Made by a program: the position numbers and the translations under genes
In this document: piece by piece, positions 30,209-40,441 of the stretch
How positions within the stretch are numbered: position 1 is the stretch's first letter
Layout: each line of letters begins with the position of its first letter
Notes under the pieces: model-generated
Database searches by the model: none
Told to the model about the DNA's origin: nothing
The model's input: only the letters and a program-made list of their open reading frames with translations
Assembly (NCBI RefSeq): GCF_014648195.1
Contig: NZ_BMQQ01000019.1
Location: 1 to 64,000 of the forward strand
Length of the DNA stretch: 64,000 bases
Direction: 5' to 3'
From: Streptomyces purpureus
GTDB taxonomy: Bacteria; Actinomycetota; Actinomycetes; Streptomycetales; Streptomycetaceae

Positions 30209-32094
30209 TCCTGCGGCCCCCGGTCCACCGGGCCGCGGCCCGACAGGACCTCGCCGTAGGCCTGCATCAGATCCGGCAGCCGCAGCGTGGCCAGATCGTC
30301 CCGGGTCGGGGTCAGCGCGAAGCCGGACAGCCGCAGATCGCGGTAGGCGCAGGACTTCTCGTAGAGCGTGCGCAGAAACCGCCCGTTGCCCAGCTCGTCG
30401 ATCCACCCCTGGTCCACCACATGGCCGCTGATCGAGCGCAGCTCGTCGAGCGCCTCCTCGTCCCACACGTCGCCGTTCTCGGCGGCGAGCACCTCCCCGA
30501 TCGCGGTGAGTTCGAGCGGGCGGTACGAGGGGAAGTCGACGCGGGTCGTGAAACGGGAGGACAGTCCCGGGTTGGTGGCCAGGAGCCGGTCCATGCCCTC
30601 GGGGTAGCCGGCGAGGATCACCACCAGATGGTCGCGGTTGTCCTCGGCGCGCTTGAGCAGCACCTGCAGCGCCTCGTCGCCGTACGCGTCGCCCTTGGTG
30701 TAGCCGGAGTTGGACAGGGCGTACGCCTCGTCGACGAAGAGCACGCCTCCGAGCGCCGAGTCGATCAGCTCGTTGGCCTTCACCGCGGTCTGGCCGAGGA
30801 ACTCGCCGACCAGATCGGCCCGCTGGGCCTCCACGAGATGGTCGCCGCCGAGGAGTCCGAGGGCGTAGAAGACCCGGCCGAGAATCCGGGCCACCGTGGT
30901 CTTCCCGGTGCCAGAGGGGCCGGAGAAAACAAAGTGACGTTTCGGCGGCTGGACGGGCAGCCCCTGGCTCGCCCGCAGCCGCGCCATCTCCAGCTGCGCG
31001 GAGAGCGCCTTCACCTGCCGCTTCACCGGTTCGAGACCCACCATCCGCTCCAGCTCGGCGAGGGCCGCCGCCAGCAGGACGGGGTCGGTCGCGCTCGCCG
31101 GGAAGCGCGGCGGCGCGGGCTGGACGGGGATCCCCGCCTTCTCCCGTACCCGGTCCGGCGGGGCCGGCGGACCGGGGTTCTGGGCGGGCTGCTGCGGCGG
31201 GGTCTCCGGCCCGAGCCGCAGGCCCTCGCCGGGCGAGACGTCCGGGCCGTCCTGGGCGTCGGCCGTGTCCTGGCCGAGCCCGCCGAGGGAGACCGCGGCG
31301 AGGCCCGCAGGGTCGTCGGTGCCGTCGAAGCCGTCGTACTCGGTGATCGCGGCGAGCCGGGCGGAGGTGTCCATGAAGGCCGGATCGACGCGGTGCACCG
31401 CGCGGTAGAGCGGCAGGGCGGCGGCGCTGCGGCCGGTGCCCTCGTGGGCGCGGGCCAGCCAGTACCGCAGCTCCTTGCGCTGGGGCTGTTCGCTGCGGCA
31501 GCGCATCAGCGCGGCGGACAGCAGCGGCTCGGCCTGCCCGTACATCTCCATACGTACACGTGCCATCCCGCCGAAGAGTCCCGCCTCGATACCCAGCAGG
31601 GGGTCGTCGACCAGCGGCTCGGTGTGCCGGACGAGCTGTTCCCAGTCCTTGACCAGATACGCCCGGCAGGCGTGCAGGAAGCGCACATGGGGGTCGGTGT
31701 CCACGGGCGGCAGGCCCGCGAGGGCCCGGTCCAGCTCGGGCACATGACGGCCGTCCAGCCAGTGCGAGGCGTGGGCGAGCAGCAGGTCCCGCGGGCTCTC
31801 CAGGACGGGCTGGACCCACCAGCCCAGCCAGTACCAGGAGTTCAGTGTCCGGCGGTGGCGGCTGCGCTGTTCGCCGAAGCGCTCGCGGTTGCGGTACATC
31901 CGCAGCAGCGCGGTGGTCGTGTCGACCCGCAGCGCGTGGAGTCCGAGCCAGCCGTCGGCCATCGCGGGATCGAGCCGCACCGCGGCCCGGAACTCCTCCT
32001 CGGCCTGGGGGTACGCCCCCATCGTGTAGGCGTCGACGCCGCGCAGCCAGGCGAGGTCGGCCGGGGCCTGTGCGCCCTGCGTGCCGATGTCCAT
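30193..32094 (-). CDS. CbxX/CfqX-type AAA ATPase with N-terminal TPR domain (EccA-like)
   Basis: A 633-residue cytosolic ATPase. The N-terminal half (about residues 1-260) is a TPR-like helical array (YPQAEEEFRAAVRLDPAMAD). A Pro/Gln-rich linker follows at about 265-335. The C-terminal AAA+ domain has Walker A FSGPSGTGKTTVARILG, Walker B GGVLFVDEAYAL and sensor residues in SSRFTTRVDFPSY. This architecture is that of EccA of type VII secretion, yet no eccB-E, esx or mycosin gene is near. ATG at 32094 has GGGGGA five bases upstream; longer starts are possible. Confidence 0.86.
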   Translation of the reverse strand: MDIGTQGAQAPADLAWLRGVDAYTMGAYPQAEEEFRAAVRLDPAMADGWLGLHALRVDTTTALLRMYRNRERFGEQRSRHRRTLNSWYWLGWWVQPVLESPRDLLLAHASHWLDGRHVPELDRALAGLPPVDTDPHVRFLHACRAYLVKDWEQLVRHTEPLVDDPLLGIEAGLFGGMARVRMEMYGQAEPLLSAALMRCRSEQPQRKELRYWLARAHEGTGRSAAALPLYRAVHRVDPAFMDTSARLAAITEYDGFDGTDDPAGLAAVSLGGLGQDTADAQDGPDVSPGEGLRLGPETPPQQPAQNPGPPAPPDRVREKAGIPVQPAPPRFPASATDPVLLAAALAELERMVGLEPVKRQVKALSAQLEMARLRASQGLPVQPPKRHFVFSGPSGTGKTTVARILGRVFYALGLLGGDHLVEAQRADLVGEFLGQTAVKANELIDSALGGVLFVDEAYALSNSGYTKGDAYGDEALQVLLKRAEDNRDHLVVILAGYPEGMDRLLATNPGLSSRFTTRVDFPSYRPLELTAIGEVLAAENGDVWDEEALDELRSISGHVVDQGWIDELGNGRFLRTLYEKSCAYRDLRLSGFALTPTRDDLATLRLPDLMQAYGEVLSGRGPVDRGPQDPPGM

Positions 32095-32455
32095 CGGGTC
32101 CCCCACAAACCGTGCCCCCGTTGCTGTCCCGCCGGGCGGGCGCCCGCCGGAGCCGTACCCAACAGCGTTCTCGTGGACGGGATTTGACCGCACCGGGGGC
32201 ATCGTACCTGCGCAGGGCGGGTGTGATTAAGGGCCCGGAGGGTGAACGGCGGCAGTGACCGAGGGTGATCGAAAAGTGTGGTACGGCGCCGGGGAAGGGG
32301 AGGAAGGGGCAGAACGAAGCCCCCGATCACGGGGGAACAACCGGGGGCTTCGCGTCTGCGGCGGCTCCGAAAAGCCGCACATTGAGAACGTAAGACCTGT
32401 ACGCCCCGTCGGTCAAGCAGAGTTGAAGGCTTGGCCGAGGGTGAATGCCGACTGG
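32095..32455. other. intergenic region with two hairpins
   Basis: This 361-base gap separates the AAA ATPase start from the stop of the kinase-like gene. It holds a perfect 11-bp stem (32315-32325 with 32342-32352) with an extra GGGGG in its loop, and a 6-bp stem (32361-32366 with 32373-32378). The ATPase promoter must also lie here. No protein-coding sequence is convincing. Confidence 0.5.
32315..32352. terminator. terminator-like hairpin with a competing loop segment
   Basis: CGAAGCCCCCG (32315-32325) pairs with CGGGGGCTTCG (32342-32352). The loop contains ACGGGGGA, which could compete for the same C-run, so two alternative hairpins can form. It lies downstream of the minus-strand kinase gene, where it would act as a terminator. 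Confidence 0.55.
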
Positions 32456-33085
32456 TCAGTACGGAGGCACGAACCCCTCACGGGGAGTGACGGGACGGTC
32501 CGCGGACGCGGTCGCAGAAGGCCCCGGCAGCCACTCGTACCCCTCTGGACACTCACGTATCAGCGCATCGGCGTAGGGACGCGAAGGGTCGCCCGCGAAA
32601 TGGCGGGTCTCCGCCACTGTCCAGCCGTCCCAGAAAGTGGACTGCGCAGGTCCGTCCCGGTGCCGGCCCCGGGCCCAGGACTCCTCGGGGCCGCGCTCCA
32701 TCCACAGCAGCCGCGCCAGATACGGTCGCAGCGCCCGCCTCCCGGCGCCCACCCCCTCCACCAGGACCACCGGCTCCGCGGGCAGCGCGCGCGGCGGCCC
32801 GAAGCGGCGCAGATTCCAGTCGTACGGGTGATAAAGCGCCCGCTCGCCGCGCGACAGCGGCTCGATCACCTCGGCCAGCATCCGGCCGGTCCAGGAGAAC
32901 AGCTCCTCATGGGTGGCAAGATCGTCGAGCCGGAGCACGGGCGCGCCGCCCAGCGCGGCGGACAGCAGGGTCGCGAAGGTGGACTTGCCCGAACCGGCGT
33001 GACCGTCCACGGCGATCAGCCGCACCGGCCCGCACGAGGGGGGCAGGGCGCGCAGCCGGGCGGCCGGACGGTCGAGAGGGTCCAT
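32456..33085 (-). CDS. uridine kinase-like P-loop protein
   Basis: A 209-residue P-loop NTPase. Walker A is AVDGHAGSGKSTFATLLSAA (about residues 25-44); LRLDDLATHEELFSW and LVEGVGAGRRALRPYLARLL match the nucleoside/uridine kinase-like layout with an acidic residue following the first strand. The substrate is not evident. It starts divergently from the secreted peptidase gene, with a 184-base gap. Confidence 0.85.
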   Translation of the reverse strand: MDPLDRPAARLRALPPSCGPVRLIAVDGHAGSGKSTFATLLSAALGGAPVLRLDDLATHEELFSWTGRMLAEVIEPLSRGERALYHPYDWNLRRFGPPRALPAEPVVLVEGVGAGRRALRPYLARLLWMERGPEESWARGRHRDGPAQSTFWDGWTVAETRHFAGDPSRPYADALIRECPEGYEWLPGPSATASADRPVTPREGFVPPY

Positions 33086-33269
33086 GGCGCCACCCTACGA
33101 GGCGCCGCTCTCCAGGGAGCGGACGGTTCCAGTGGTCGAGACCCATATTGGTACGGCGGCACACGGCGAATCGCTGGCACGGGCGCCGTCACAGCCGGGA
33201 TAGTGAGCCCACGCCCGGCACACCCCATCCATTCCGCAGCGCCGCCGTCCCGACTGGGGGTCACCGCCC

Positions 33270-34634
33270 ATGCCCGAATCCACCCCGCGCAGGACCGTGC
33301 TGGCCGCCGCGCTCGCCGCCGTCGCGTCCACCGCCGCCGACCCGGCCGTCGCCGCGACGCGCGCACCGGACCCGGCGCCGCCCGCCCGGCCGCCGGCCCG
33401 CACCGGACTGGTGGACAACCGCTTCTGGTCCTCGTACACCGACTGGCGCGGCGGCCACGCGGCCGGCACGCGCGCGGTGGCCGGGCGCCGCCCCGGGATC
33501 GCCATCGACTCCCCGCTGGGCCGCACCGATTACACCGACCCGCACACCGGCACCACGGCGTCCTGGGAGTACGCCACCTGGACCTCCCCGCGCCACACCG
33601 CCACCGTGCCCGCCACCGAGATCATCGCCTCCTGGAACGCGGACACCCCCGCCGGCACCTGGCTCGCCGTCGAGCTGCGCGGCACCTACCCGGACGGCGG
33701 CGAGACACCCTGGTACGTGATGGGCCGCTGGGCCGCCGGCGACGGCGACCTGCGCCGCACCTCCGTCGACGACCAGGGCGACGGCCGCAGCACCGTGTGG
33801 ACCGACACCCTCGCCGTCGACGATCCGACCGGCGGCCTGCGCCTGGTCGCGTACGAGCTGCGGGTCACGCTCTACCGCGCCCCGGGGACCGCGCTCACCC
33901 CGACGGTGTGGCGGGTCGGCGCGATGGCCTCCGACATCCCCGACCGGTTCACCGTCCCCGCGTCGGCCCCCTGCACCGCGCGCGAGCTCACTGTGCCGCG
34001 CTACTCGCAGAACACCCACGTCGGCCAGTACCCCGAGTACGACAACGGCGGCGAGGCGTGGTGCAGCCCCACCTCGTCGCAGATGATCGTCGAGTACTGG
34101 GGCCGGCGGCCCACCGCTGAGCAGCTGGCCTGGGTGAACCCGGCCTTCGACGACCCGCAGGTCTGCCACGCGGCCCGGTACACCTACGACTACCAGTACG
34201 GCGGCTGCGGCAACTGGCCCTTCAACGCCGCCTACGCGGCCACGTACCCGGAGATGAGCGCCGTGGTCACCCGCCTGCGGTCGCTGACCGAGCTGGAGAG
34301 CCTGATCCGCGTGGGCATCCCGGTGATCACCTCCCAGTCCTTCCGCAAGGAGGAGCTGACGGGCGCGGGCTACGGCACGGCCGGGCACCTGATGACGGTG
34401 ATCGGCTTCACCGCGGACGGCGACGTGATCGCCAACGACCCCGCCTCGCCGAACAACGACGCCGTACGCCGGGTCTACCTGCGGCGGGAGTGGGAGAACA
34501 TCTGGCTGCGGACCAATCGGTACAACGCGAGCGGCAAGGTCGTCTCCGGCACGGGCGGTGTCTGTTACCTCTACTGGCCCGCTGAGCCGGCACCGAGCCA
34601 GCGCCGCGTGCTGCGGTCGCTCGGCCTGGTCTGA
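33270..34634 (+). CDS. secreted C39-family cysteine peptidase
   Basis: A 454-residue protein with a probable Tat-type signal (PRRTVLAAALAAVA, then TAADPAVAAT). The N-terminal beta-rich domain (about residues 45-235) resembles a carbohydrate-binding or adhesion module. The C-terminal peptidase_C39-like domain has catalytic Cys in GGEAWCSPTSSQMIVEYWG, His in GYGTAGHLMTVIGF and an Asn/Asp in VIANDPASPNND. It probably processes extracellular peptides or cell-wall proteins. Peptidases of this group in Streptomyces are often secreted; the target is unknown. Confidence 0.87.
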   Translation: MPESTPRRTVLAAALAAVASTAADPAVAATRAPDPAPPARPPARTGLVDNRFWSSYTDWRGGHAAGTRAVAGRRPGIAIDSPLGRTDYTDPHTGTTASWEYATWTSPRHTATVPATEIIASWNADTPAGTWLAVELRGTYPDGGETPWYVMGRWAAGDGDLRRTSVDDQGDGRSTVWTDTLAVDDPTGGLRLVAYELRVTLYRAPGTALTPTVWRVGAMASDIPDRFTVPASAPCTARELTVPRYSQNTHVGQYPEYDNGGEAWCSPTSSQMIVEYWGRRPTAEQLAWVNPAFDDPQVCHAARYTYDYQYGGCGNWPFNAAYAATYPEMSAVVTRLRSLTELESLIRVGIPVITSQSFRKEELTGAGYGTAGHLMTVIGFTADGDVIANDPASPNNDAVRRVYLRREWENIWLRTNRYNASGKVVSGTGGVCYLYWPAEPAPSQRRVLRSLGLV

Positions 34635-34742
34635 GCGTGTGGGAGTCGACGGGCCCCAGTTTTGAGACACGGGGAGCCGCTTGATCGGGCGAAACCTCGC
34701 GAACCGCGTGCGACGGTGATCACGGGATGCCACAGTCACGCC

Positions 34743-35165
34743 ATGCGCAGTGACGAGGCCGGAGTGAAGGGATCAGTCACCGACCTGGCACAGGAGCGGT
34801 GGGGAGTCACGCTGGGCGGAGAGTTCCCGGCGCGGTTCGCGGAGCCGGGGTGGAGCCATGAGGGGACCGTCGACCGCCGCTGTCCCGCGTGCGGTGGCGA
34901 ACTGCACGCCCTGCGCAGACCGTACGAGTCCCAGGGGCGCACCTACCAGTACACGGCGCTCGTCTGCCCTGTCTGTCCCACTGCCTTCACCCTCTCGGAT
35001 CTCGGGGTTCAGCGGTACGACCAGCTGACCGAAGCCGTTCCGCTCGCGGCCTGCCCGGACGGGCCGGGGGTCACCGTGACCGCGATCGTCAGGGTTCCGG
35101 CGCAGCCGGGGCCGGGCGTGCGCGCGAGCCGGCCGAGGGGCCGGGCGGCTGCTGTGGATGTGTGA
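34743..35165 (+). CDS. small zinc-ribbon hypothetical protein
   Basis: A 140-residue protein with one CxxC pair in RRCPACGGELHALRRPYES and another in TALVCPVCPTAFTLSDLG, together a probable zinc ribbon (about residues 42-85). I chose ATG at 34743; an in-frame open stretch upstream lacks a good ribosome binding site. The stop overlaps the start of the next gene by a few bases. No function can be assigned. Confidence 0.65.
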   Translation: MRSDEAGVKGSVTDLAQERWGVTLGGEFPARFAEPGWSHEGTVDRRCPACGGELHALRRPYESQGRTYQYTALVCPVCPTAFTLSDLGVQRYDQLTEAVPLAACPDGPGVTVTAIVRVPAQPGPGVRASRPRGRAAAVDV

Positions 35166-35559
35166 GCGCATGGCCACGCCCCCGCTCGTGCCTCGCATGT
35201 GGGACGCGGCCCGGGCCCGCGGCATCGACGCGCCCGACTGGAACGGCACGACCCCGCCAGGCGACCGCGCCCTGCCCCCGGACCGCTACCGCGCCCTCCT
35301 CGCGGAGCGGGCCACCGGCACGCGCCTCACCCTCCAGGACGACGCGGTCCGGGTATGGGCCCCGCCCGGAGCCGTGATCCGCCTGTGGAACGGTGCGACC
35401 ACCGCTCTGCACCTCGCCGACGGCGAGGAGACCACGCTGCTCCTGCCGCCCGCCGACCCGGCCGCCCCATCGGCGGGGCGCTGCGGCGCGACCGTCTTCA
35501 CCCGCGGTGACCGGCTGGCGGGAGGGTGGCTCGGAGAGTACGCGGCGATGCGGGCCTGA
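35158..35559 (+). CDS. hypothetical protein
   Basis: A 133-residue protein without recognised domain. It starts at ATG 35158, overlapping the end of the zinc-ribbon gene by eight bases, or at ATG 35170. The predicted fold is mixed, with DDAVRVWAPPGAVIRLWNGA and a beta-rich C-terminal half. Coupled translation with the upstream zinc-ribbon gene is likely. Confidence 0.6.
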   Translation: MCERMATPPLVPRMWDAARARGIDAPDWNGTTPPGDRALPPDRYRALLAERATGTRLTLQDDAVRVWAPPGAVIRLWNGATTALHLADGEETTLLLPPADPAAPSAGRCGATVFTRGDRLAGGWLGEYAAMRA

Positions 35560-36016
35560 CCCGGCCGGCCGCGGGCCCGAGATCAACCGGCCGGTGAGGA
35601 GGGACGGGCAGTGCCGGGCTCCGGATACGGCACCCGGGCGTCCGGAACTCTCGGCGGAAGCGGAGCCGGATGCGGATCCGGAAGACGAGCCGGAAGCGGC
35701 CGCCGGAACCGTCCGGAAACCGGCCGTCGACCTCCTCCCGGCCGGGCCCGCACCGGCGCGCGGGCCATGAGGCGGGGGCGGGGAGCACCCTTCCCGCCCT
35801 TCCCGCAGACCACGCCGTGTTCGGGCCCCGCCGGAGCGGGTACTTCCACCCCGTGACGGGAGCCGCCCGATCGGGCATACTCAACCCGCCACAGCCGCTG
35901 GTCAGCCACTTCCGTGATCCGGGGAGGCAGCATCGGCGCGTAAGTGAGACCCGGCGGCGCCGCCCAACCCTTCGCGCGCGACCGCCGTAGCGCCCGACAG
36001 GGAGGAGAGCGCCGCA
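35560..36016. other. intergenic region without a supported gene
   Basis: This 457-base stretch precedes the acyl-CoA dehydrogenase. A short frame at 35594-35770 would encode an acidic Glu/Pro-rich peptide, but it has no usable ribosome binding site and the region is low complexity. The acyl-CoA dehydrogenase ribosome binding site GGGAGGAG lies just before 36017. Nothing else is evident. Confidence 0.45.
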
Positions 36017-37189
<1,173 letters not shown>

Positions 37190-37569
37190 CCCGAGCCGTC
37201 CGGTCAGCCCAGACGGGGGCCGCCGTGAGCCTGGTCCACTCCTGGTCACGGCGGCCCGGCAGGGTTCTGCCATGGCTCGCCCACTGGCGCAGCACCGCCT
37301 TGTAGATCGGCGGCTCGGAGGCGAGAGGAACCGATTCTTCGGCGCTCGGAGCGGCCGATCGGCGCCGCCCGTAGCTCCCGGGGGAGTACAGCGAAGTCAT
37401 GCCCGTCCCAACGCGCCCCGCCGGGTGCGGGTCACCGCCGGGCGGATTCGACCGGCAGTTCGCTCCTTACCCGGGATTCGTATGCCCGGTCAGGGTCCCG
37501 GTCCGCCTCCGCCCGCCGGAACGGCCGCCGAAGCGCCGCCCGCACGGCTATGGCCTCCCGCAGGAAGTC

Positions 37570-37582
37570 TGACGTACCGTCA
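37570..37582. promoter_or_regulatory. TetR-type operator-like palindrome
   Basis: TGACG-TAC-CGTCA is a perfect inverted repeat 28 bases upstream of the lipocalin-like gene. Similar TGACGG/CCGTCA palindromes are common before TetR-controlled lipid-related genes in actinobacteria. No TetR gene lies nearby, so the regulator would be encoded elsewhere. Confidence 0.45.
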
Positions 37583-37610
37583 ACTCCCCTTCCCGCCCAG
37601 GAGGTCAGGC

Positions 37611-38732
37611 GTGCTGGACGACCGACCGATCGCGCTCGACGAGTACCCTGTGCACCAGGCTCCGCTCTCCATGAAGCACCACGTCAGCGGCGACCGGAAC
37701 GCCTACGACCGGTGCATCTTCCATGTCTTCGACCACGGCGGCCGCGCCCTGCTCATCGTCGGCCTCGGCGTCTACCCCAACACCGGCGTGATCGACGCCT
37801 ACGCCACCGTGCGCATCGGCGAGCGCCTGCACGCCGTCCGGGCCTCCGACGCGCTGGGTGAGGACCGGCTGAACCTCACCGTCGGCCCGCTGCGCATCAC
37901 CGTCGACCAGCCGCTGCGCCGCATCGGCCTGCACTGCGACGCCGACCCGGACGATCCGGACTCGCTCTCCTACGACCTCACCTGGACCGCGGACTTCCCC
38001 GCCCTGTGGGAACCCCACCACACCCAGCGCCGCGGCGATCGCCTCACCCTGGAGGGGCGCCGGTTCGTCCAGGCCGGCCACTGCACCGGCACGATCCGCG
38101 TGGCCGGCGAGGAGATCCCCGTGACCGCGGGGGAGTGGACCGGAACCCGCGACCGCAGCTGGGGCGTGCGCCCCATCCCCGGCGAAGAACCCGGCCGCGC
38201 CGAGGAGTTCCGCCCCGAGGGCTTCCACTGGCTCTGGGTCCCCATGCGCTTCGAGGACCGCTTCGTGATGGTGATCGTCCAGGAGGACGCCGACGGCTAC
38301 CGCGGCCTCGGCGAGGCCGTGCTCGTCCGCGACGGACGGCGCGACACCCAACTCGGCTGGCCCCGCACCGAGATCACCTACCGCTCCGGCACCCGCCACC
38401 CCGAGCGCGCCGTCATCCACCTCACCGACCCCACGGGCAAGCCGCTGGAGGTCGGCGTCGACATCCTCGCCTCCTCCCCGCTCGCCGTCGGCGCCGGCTA
38501 CCCGCCCGCCACCGACTGGCAGCACGGCACCTGGCAGGGCCGCGGCTGGACCGACCGGCGCGTCTACGACCTCGCCGACCCCACCGCCCACCCCATGGCC
38601 GCCTTCGGCGTCACCGACCACGCCGCCCGCTTCACGATGGACGGCCGCGTCGGCCACGGCATCTTCGAGCACGGCTCCTTCGGCCGCCACGACCCGAGCG
38701 GCTTCACCGGCTACGACTCGGTCGCCCCCTAG
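37611..38732 (+). CDS. lipocalin/CrtC-like conserved protein (DUF7064-type)
   Basis: A 373-residue beta-rich protein. FRPEGFHWLWVPMRFEDRF and EWTGTRDRSWGVRPIPGEE resemble the hydratase/lipocalin-like fold seen in CrtC/AttH-related proteins, where HxSWGxR blocks recur. GTG at 37611 has AGGAGG seven bases upstream. It is followed by an aminoglycoside phosphotransferase-like gene after 20 bases; such pairs occur in actinobacteria together with acyl-CoA dehydrogenases, suggesting lipid or terpenoid metabolism. The reaction is not known. Confidence 0.7.
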   Translation: MLDDRPIALDEYPVHQAPLSMKHHVSGDRNAYDRCIFHVFDHGGRALLIVGLGVYPNTGVIDAYATVRIGERLHAVRASDALGEDRLNLTVGPLRITVDQPLRRIGLHCDADPDDPDSLSYDLTWTADFPALWEPHHTQRRGDRLTLEGRRFVQAGHCTGTIRVAGEEIPVTAGEWTGTRDRSWGVRPIPGEEPGRAEEFRPEGFHWLWVPMRFEDRFVMVIVQEDADGYRGLGEAVLVRDGRRDTQLGWPRTEITYRSGTRHPERAVIHLTDPTGKPLEVGVDILASSPLAVGAGYPPATDWQHGTWQGRGWTDRRVYDLADPTAHPMAAFGVTDHAARFTMDGRVGHGIFEHGSFGRHDPSGFTGYDSVAP

Positions 38733-38752
38733 CGGCCGGCAGGGAGGACGTC

Positions 38753-39823
38753 ATGGCCACGGCACCCCGGCCCCGTACCACCACCCGCGACCCCGAGGAA
38801 CTGGCCCGCCGGCTCACCGCCTGGCTGGACGCCCGCCTCCCCGGCGCGAAGATCTCAGGACTCCGCGTGCCGCAGTCCAACGGCATGTCCAGCGAGACCC
38901 TGCTCTTCGACCTCGACCATCCCGAACCGCCCGTACGGGCCTGCGCGTTGCGTCTCGCCGCCGATCCCGCCGCGTACACGATCTTCCCCGTCTACGACCT
39001 GCGCGGCCAGTACGAGACGATGCGCGACGTCGCCCGCCACACGGACCTGCCCGTCCCGCGCGTGCTCTGGCTGGAGGAGGATCCCGGCCCGCTCGGCGCC
39101 CCCTTTTTCGTGATGGAGCGCGTCGAGGGCCGCGTGCCGCCCGACGTCATGCCCTACACCTACGAGGGCAACTGGCTGCACGCCGCCACCGACGCCGAGC
39201 GCGCGACCCTGGAAGCGGCGACCGTCTCGCTCCTCGCCCGGCTGCACGACCAGTACCCCGCGCCCGCCGTCGAGGGCAGCGCGCTGCGGCGCCATGTGAC
39301 GGCCGCGCGGGAGCACTACGCCTGGGTGGTGGACGGGCTGCCCCGCTCACCGCTGATCGAGTCCGGCTTCGACCGGCTGGAGGAACACTGGCCCGCCGAC
39401 GAGGGCCCCCCGGTCCTCAACTGGGGCGACGCCCGCATCGGCAACGTCATCTACGACGGTTTCACTCCCGCGGCCGTCCTCGACTGGGAGATGGCGGCGC
39501 CCGCCCCGCGCGAGGTCGACCTCGGCTGGACCGTCTACCTGCACCGCTTCTTCCAGGACCTGACCGCCGGCTCCGGACAGCGGGGCCTGCCCGACTTCCT
39601 GCGCCGGGACGCCGTCGAGCGGCGCTACGCCGGACTCACCGGCCACACACCGCGCGACATGGACTTCTACACCCTCTACGCGGCCCTGCGGCATGCCGTG
39701 GTCATGCTGCGGGTGGCCTACCGCCAGGTCCACTTCGGTGAGGTGCGGGTGCCGGAGAACCCGGACTTGATGATCCTGCACCACGCCGAGCTCGCCGCCA
39801 TGGTGCAGGGAACGTACTGGTAG
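38753..39823 (+). CDS. aminoglycoside phosphotransferase-family kinase
   Basis: A 356-residue protein of the APH/choline-kinase fold. Visible features are the N-lobe, the Brenner-type motif LNWGDARIGNVIYDGF and the metal-binding LDWEMAAPAPREVDLGW. Small-molecule phosphorylation is likely; antibiotic resistance is not implied, since relatives cluster with acyl-CoA dehydrogenases in lipid-type loci. AGGGAGGA precedes the ATG. Together with the preceding gene it forms an operon. Confidence 0.87.
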   Translation: MATAPRPRTTTRDPEELARRLTAWLDARLPGAKISGLRVPQSNGMSSETLLFDLDHPEPPVRACALRLAADPAAYTIFPVYDLRGQYETMRDVARHTDLPVPRVLWLEEDPGPLGAPFFVMERVEGRVPPDVMPYTYEGNWLHAATDAERATLEAATVSLLARLHDQYPAPAVEGSALRRHVTAAREHYAWVVDGLPRSPLIESGFDRLEEHWPADEGPPVLNWGDARIGNVIYDGFTPAAVLDWEMAAPAPREVDLGWTVYLHRFFQDLTAGSGQRGLPDFLRRDAVERRYAGLTGHTPRDMDFYTLYAALRHAVVMLRVAYRQVHFGEVRVPENPDLMILHHAELAAMVQGTYW

Positions 39824-39826
39824 CCG

Positions 39827-40240
39827 TCAGGCCGCGCGCCGCATCTGCGGCACCTTCATCGGACGCGAGCCCGGACCGCCGACGTGCGAGAAGGGCTGTG
39901 TCCGCCAGTCGAGCCCCTGCGGGAGCGTCAACAGCAGCGCGGTGTCCTGCTCCTGGACGTCGAGCGTCTCGTCGGCGGCGTGCGCGTCGGCCGCGTCACG
40001 GCCCGTGCCGGCGCAGACCGACAGCACGAACGGGTTCCACGGCGTGGGGCACAGAGCGTGCTCGGGCAGCCGGTCCTCGTCCGCGAGAAGCGCGATCGGC
40101 TGCGCGCAGTCCGGGCAGATCACCCGGACCATCTCGAAGGTGTCGTACGTGTCGTACTCCTCGGACTCGTCGAGTCCGCCGGAGACGACGCCTGTATCAG
40201 GTTCCGGTTCGGTGCGTCCGGTCCGCTTCACGCTCTGCAT
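39827..40240 (-). CDS. conserved hypothetical protein with CxxC pair
   Basis: A 137-residue protein with one CxxC in VRVICPDCAQPIALLADEDR and a later Cys in HALCPTPWN, giving a possible single metal site. ATG at 40240 has GGGGGAGA six bases upstream. It is convergent with the phosphotransferase gene, three bases apart, and divergent from an AsnC-type regulator. Function unknown. Confidence 0.65.
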   Translation of the reverse strand: MQSVKRTGRTEPEPDTGVVSGGLDESEEYDTYDTFEMVRVICPDCAQPIALLADEDRLPEHALCPTPWNPFVLSVCAGTGRDAADAHAADETLDVQEQDTALLLTLPQGLDWRTQPFSHVGGPGSRPMKVPQMRRAA

Positions 40241-40429
40241 GGGAATCTCCCCCTCGGGTGGGCCGCTCAGGCTGCTGGCCTCGACCACAGCAAGCTTTTC
40301 CCTCCGCGGCCACTGGATAACCGTAAGGTCACGGCCGACGGCGAGACTATGCCTGTGGTCTTCGTCACATGCCTGTCGCATCTGCCCCTTCGGGTTGCCC
40401 CCGACTGTGCCGTGGACCACCCGGGGCAA

Positions 40430-40441
40430 TAGGTTGACCGC
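40430..40441 (+). promoter_or_regulatory. -10 element immediately before a leaderless start
   Basis: A -10-like TAGGTT at 40430-40435 ends six bases before the ATG of the AsnC-type gene, and no ribosome binding site precedes that ATG. The transcript would therefore start at or near the A of the start codon. The -35 region is weak. Confidence 0.45.

Noticed and set aside
35594-35770. short acidic Glu/Pro-rich open frame before the acyl-CoA dehydrogenase
   Set aside because: No clear ribosome binding site and no similarity I recognise; the stretch is low complexity.
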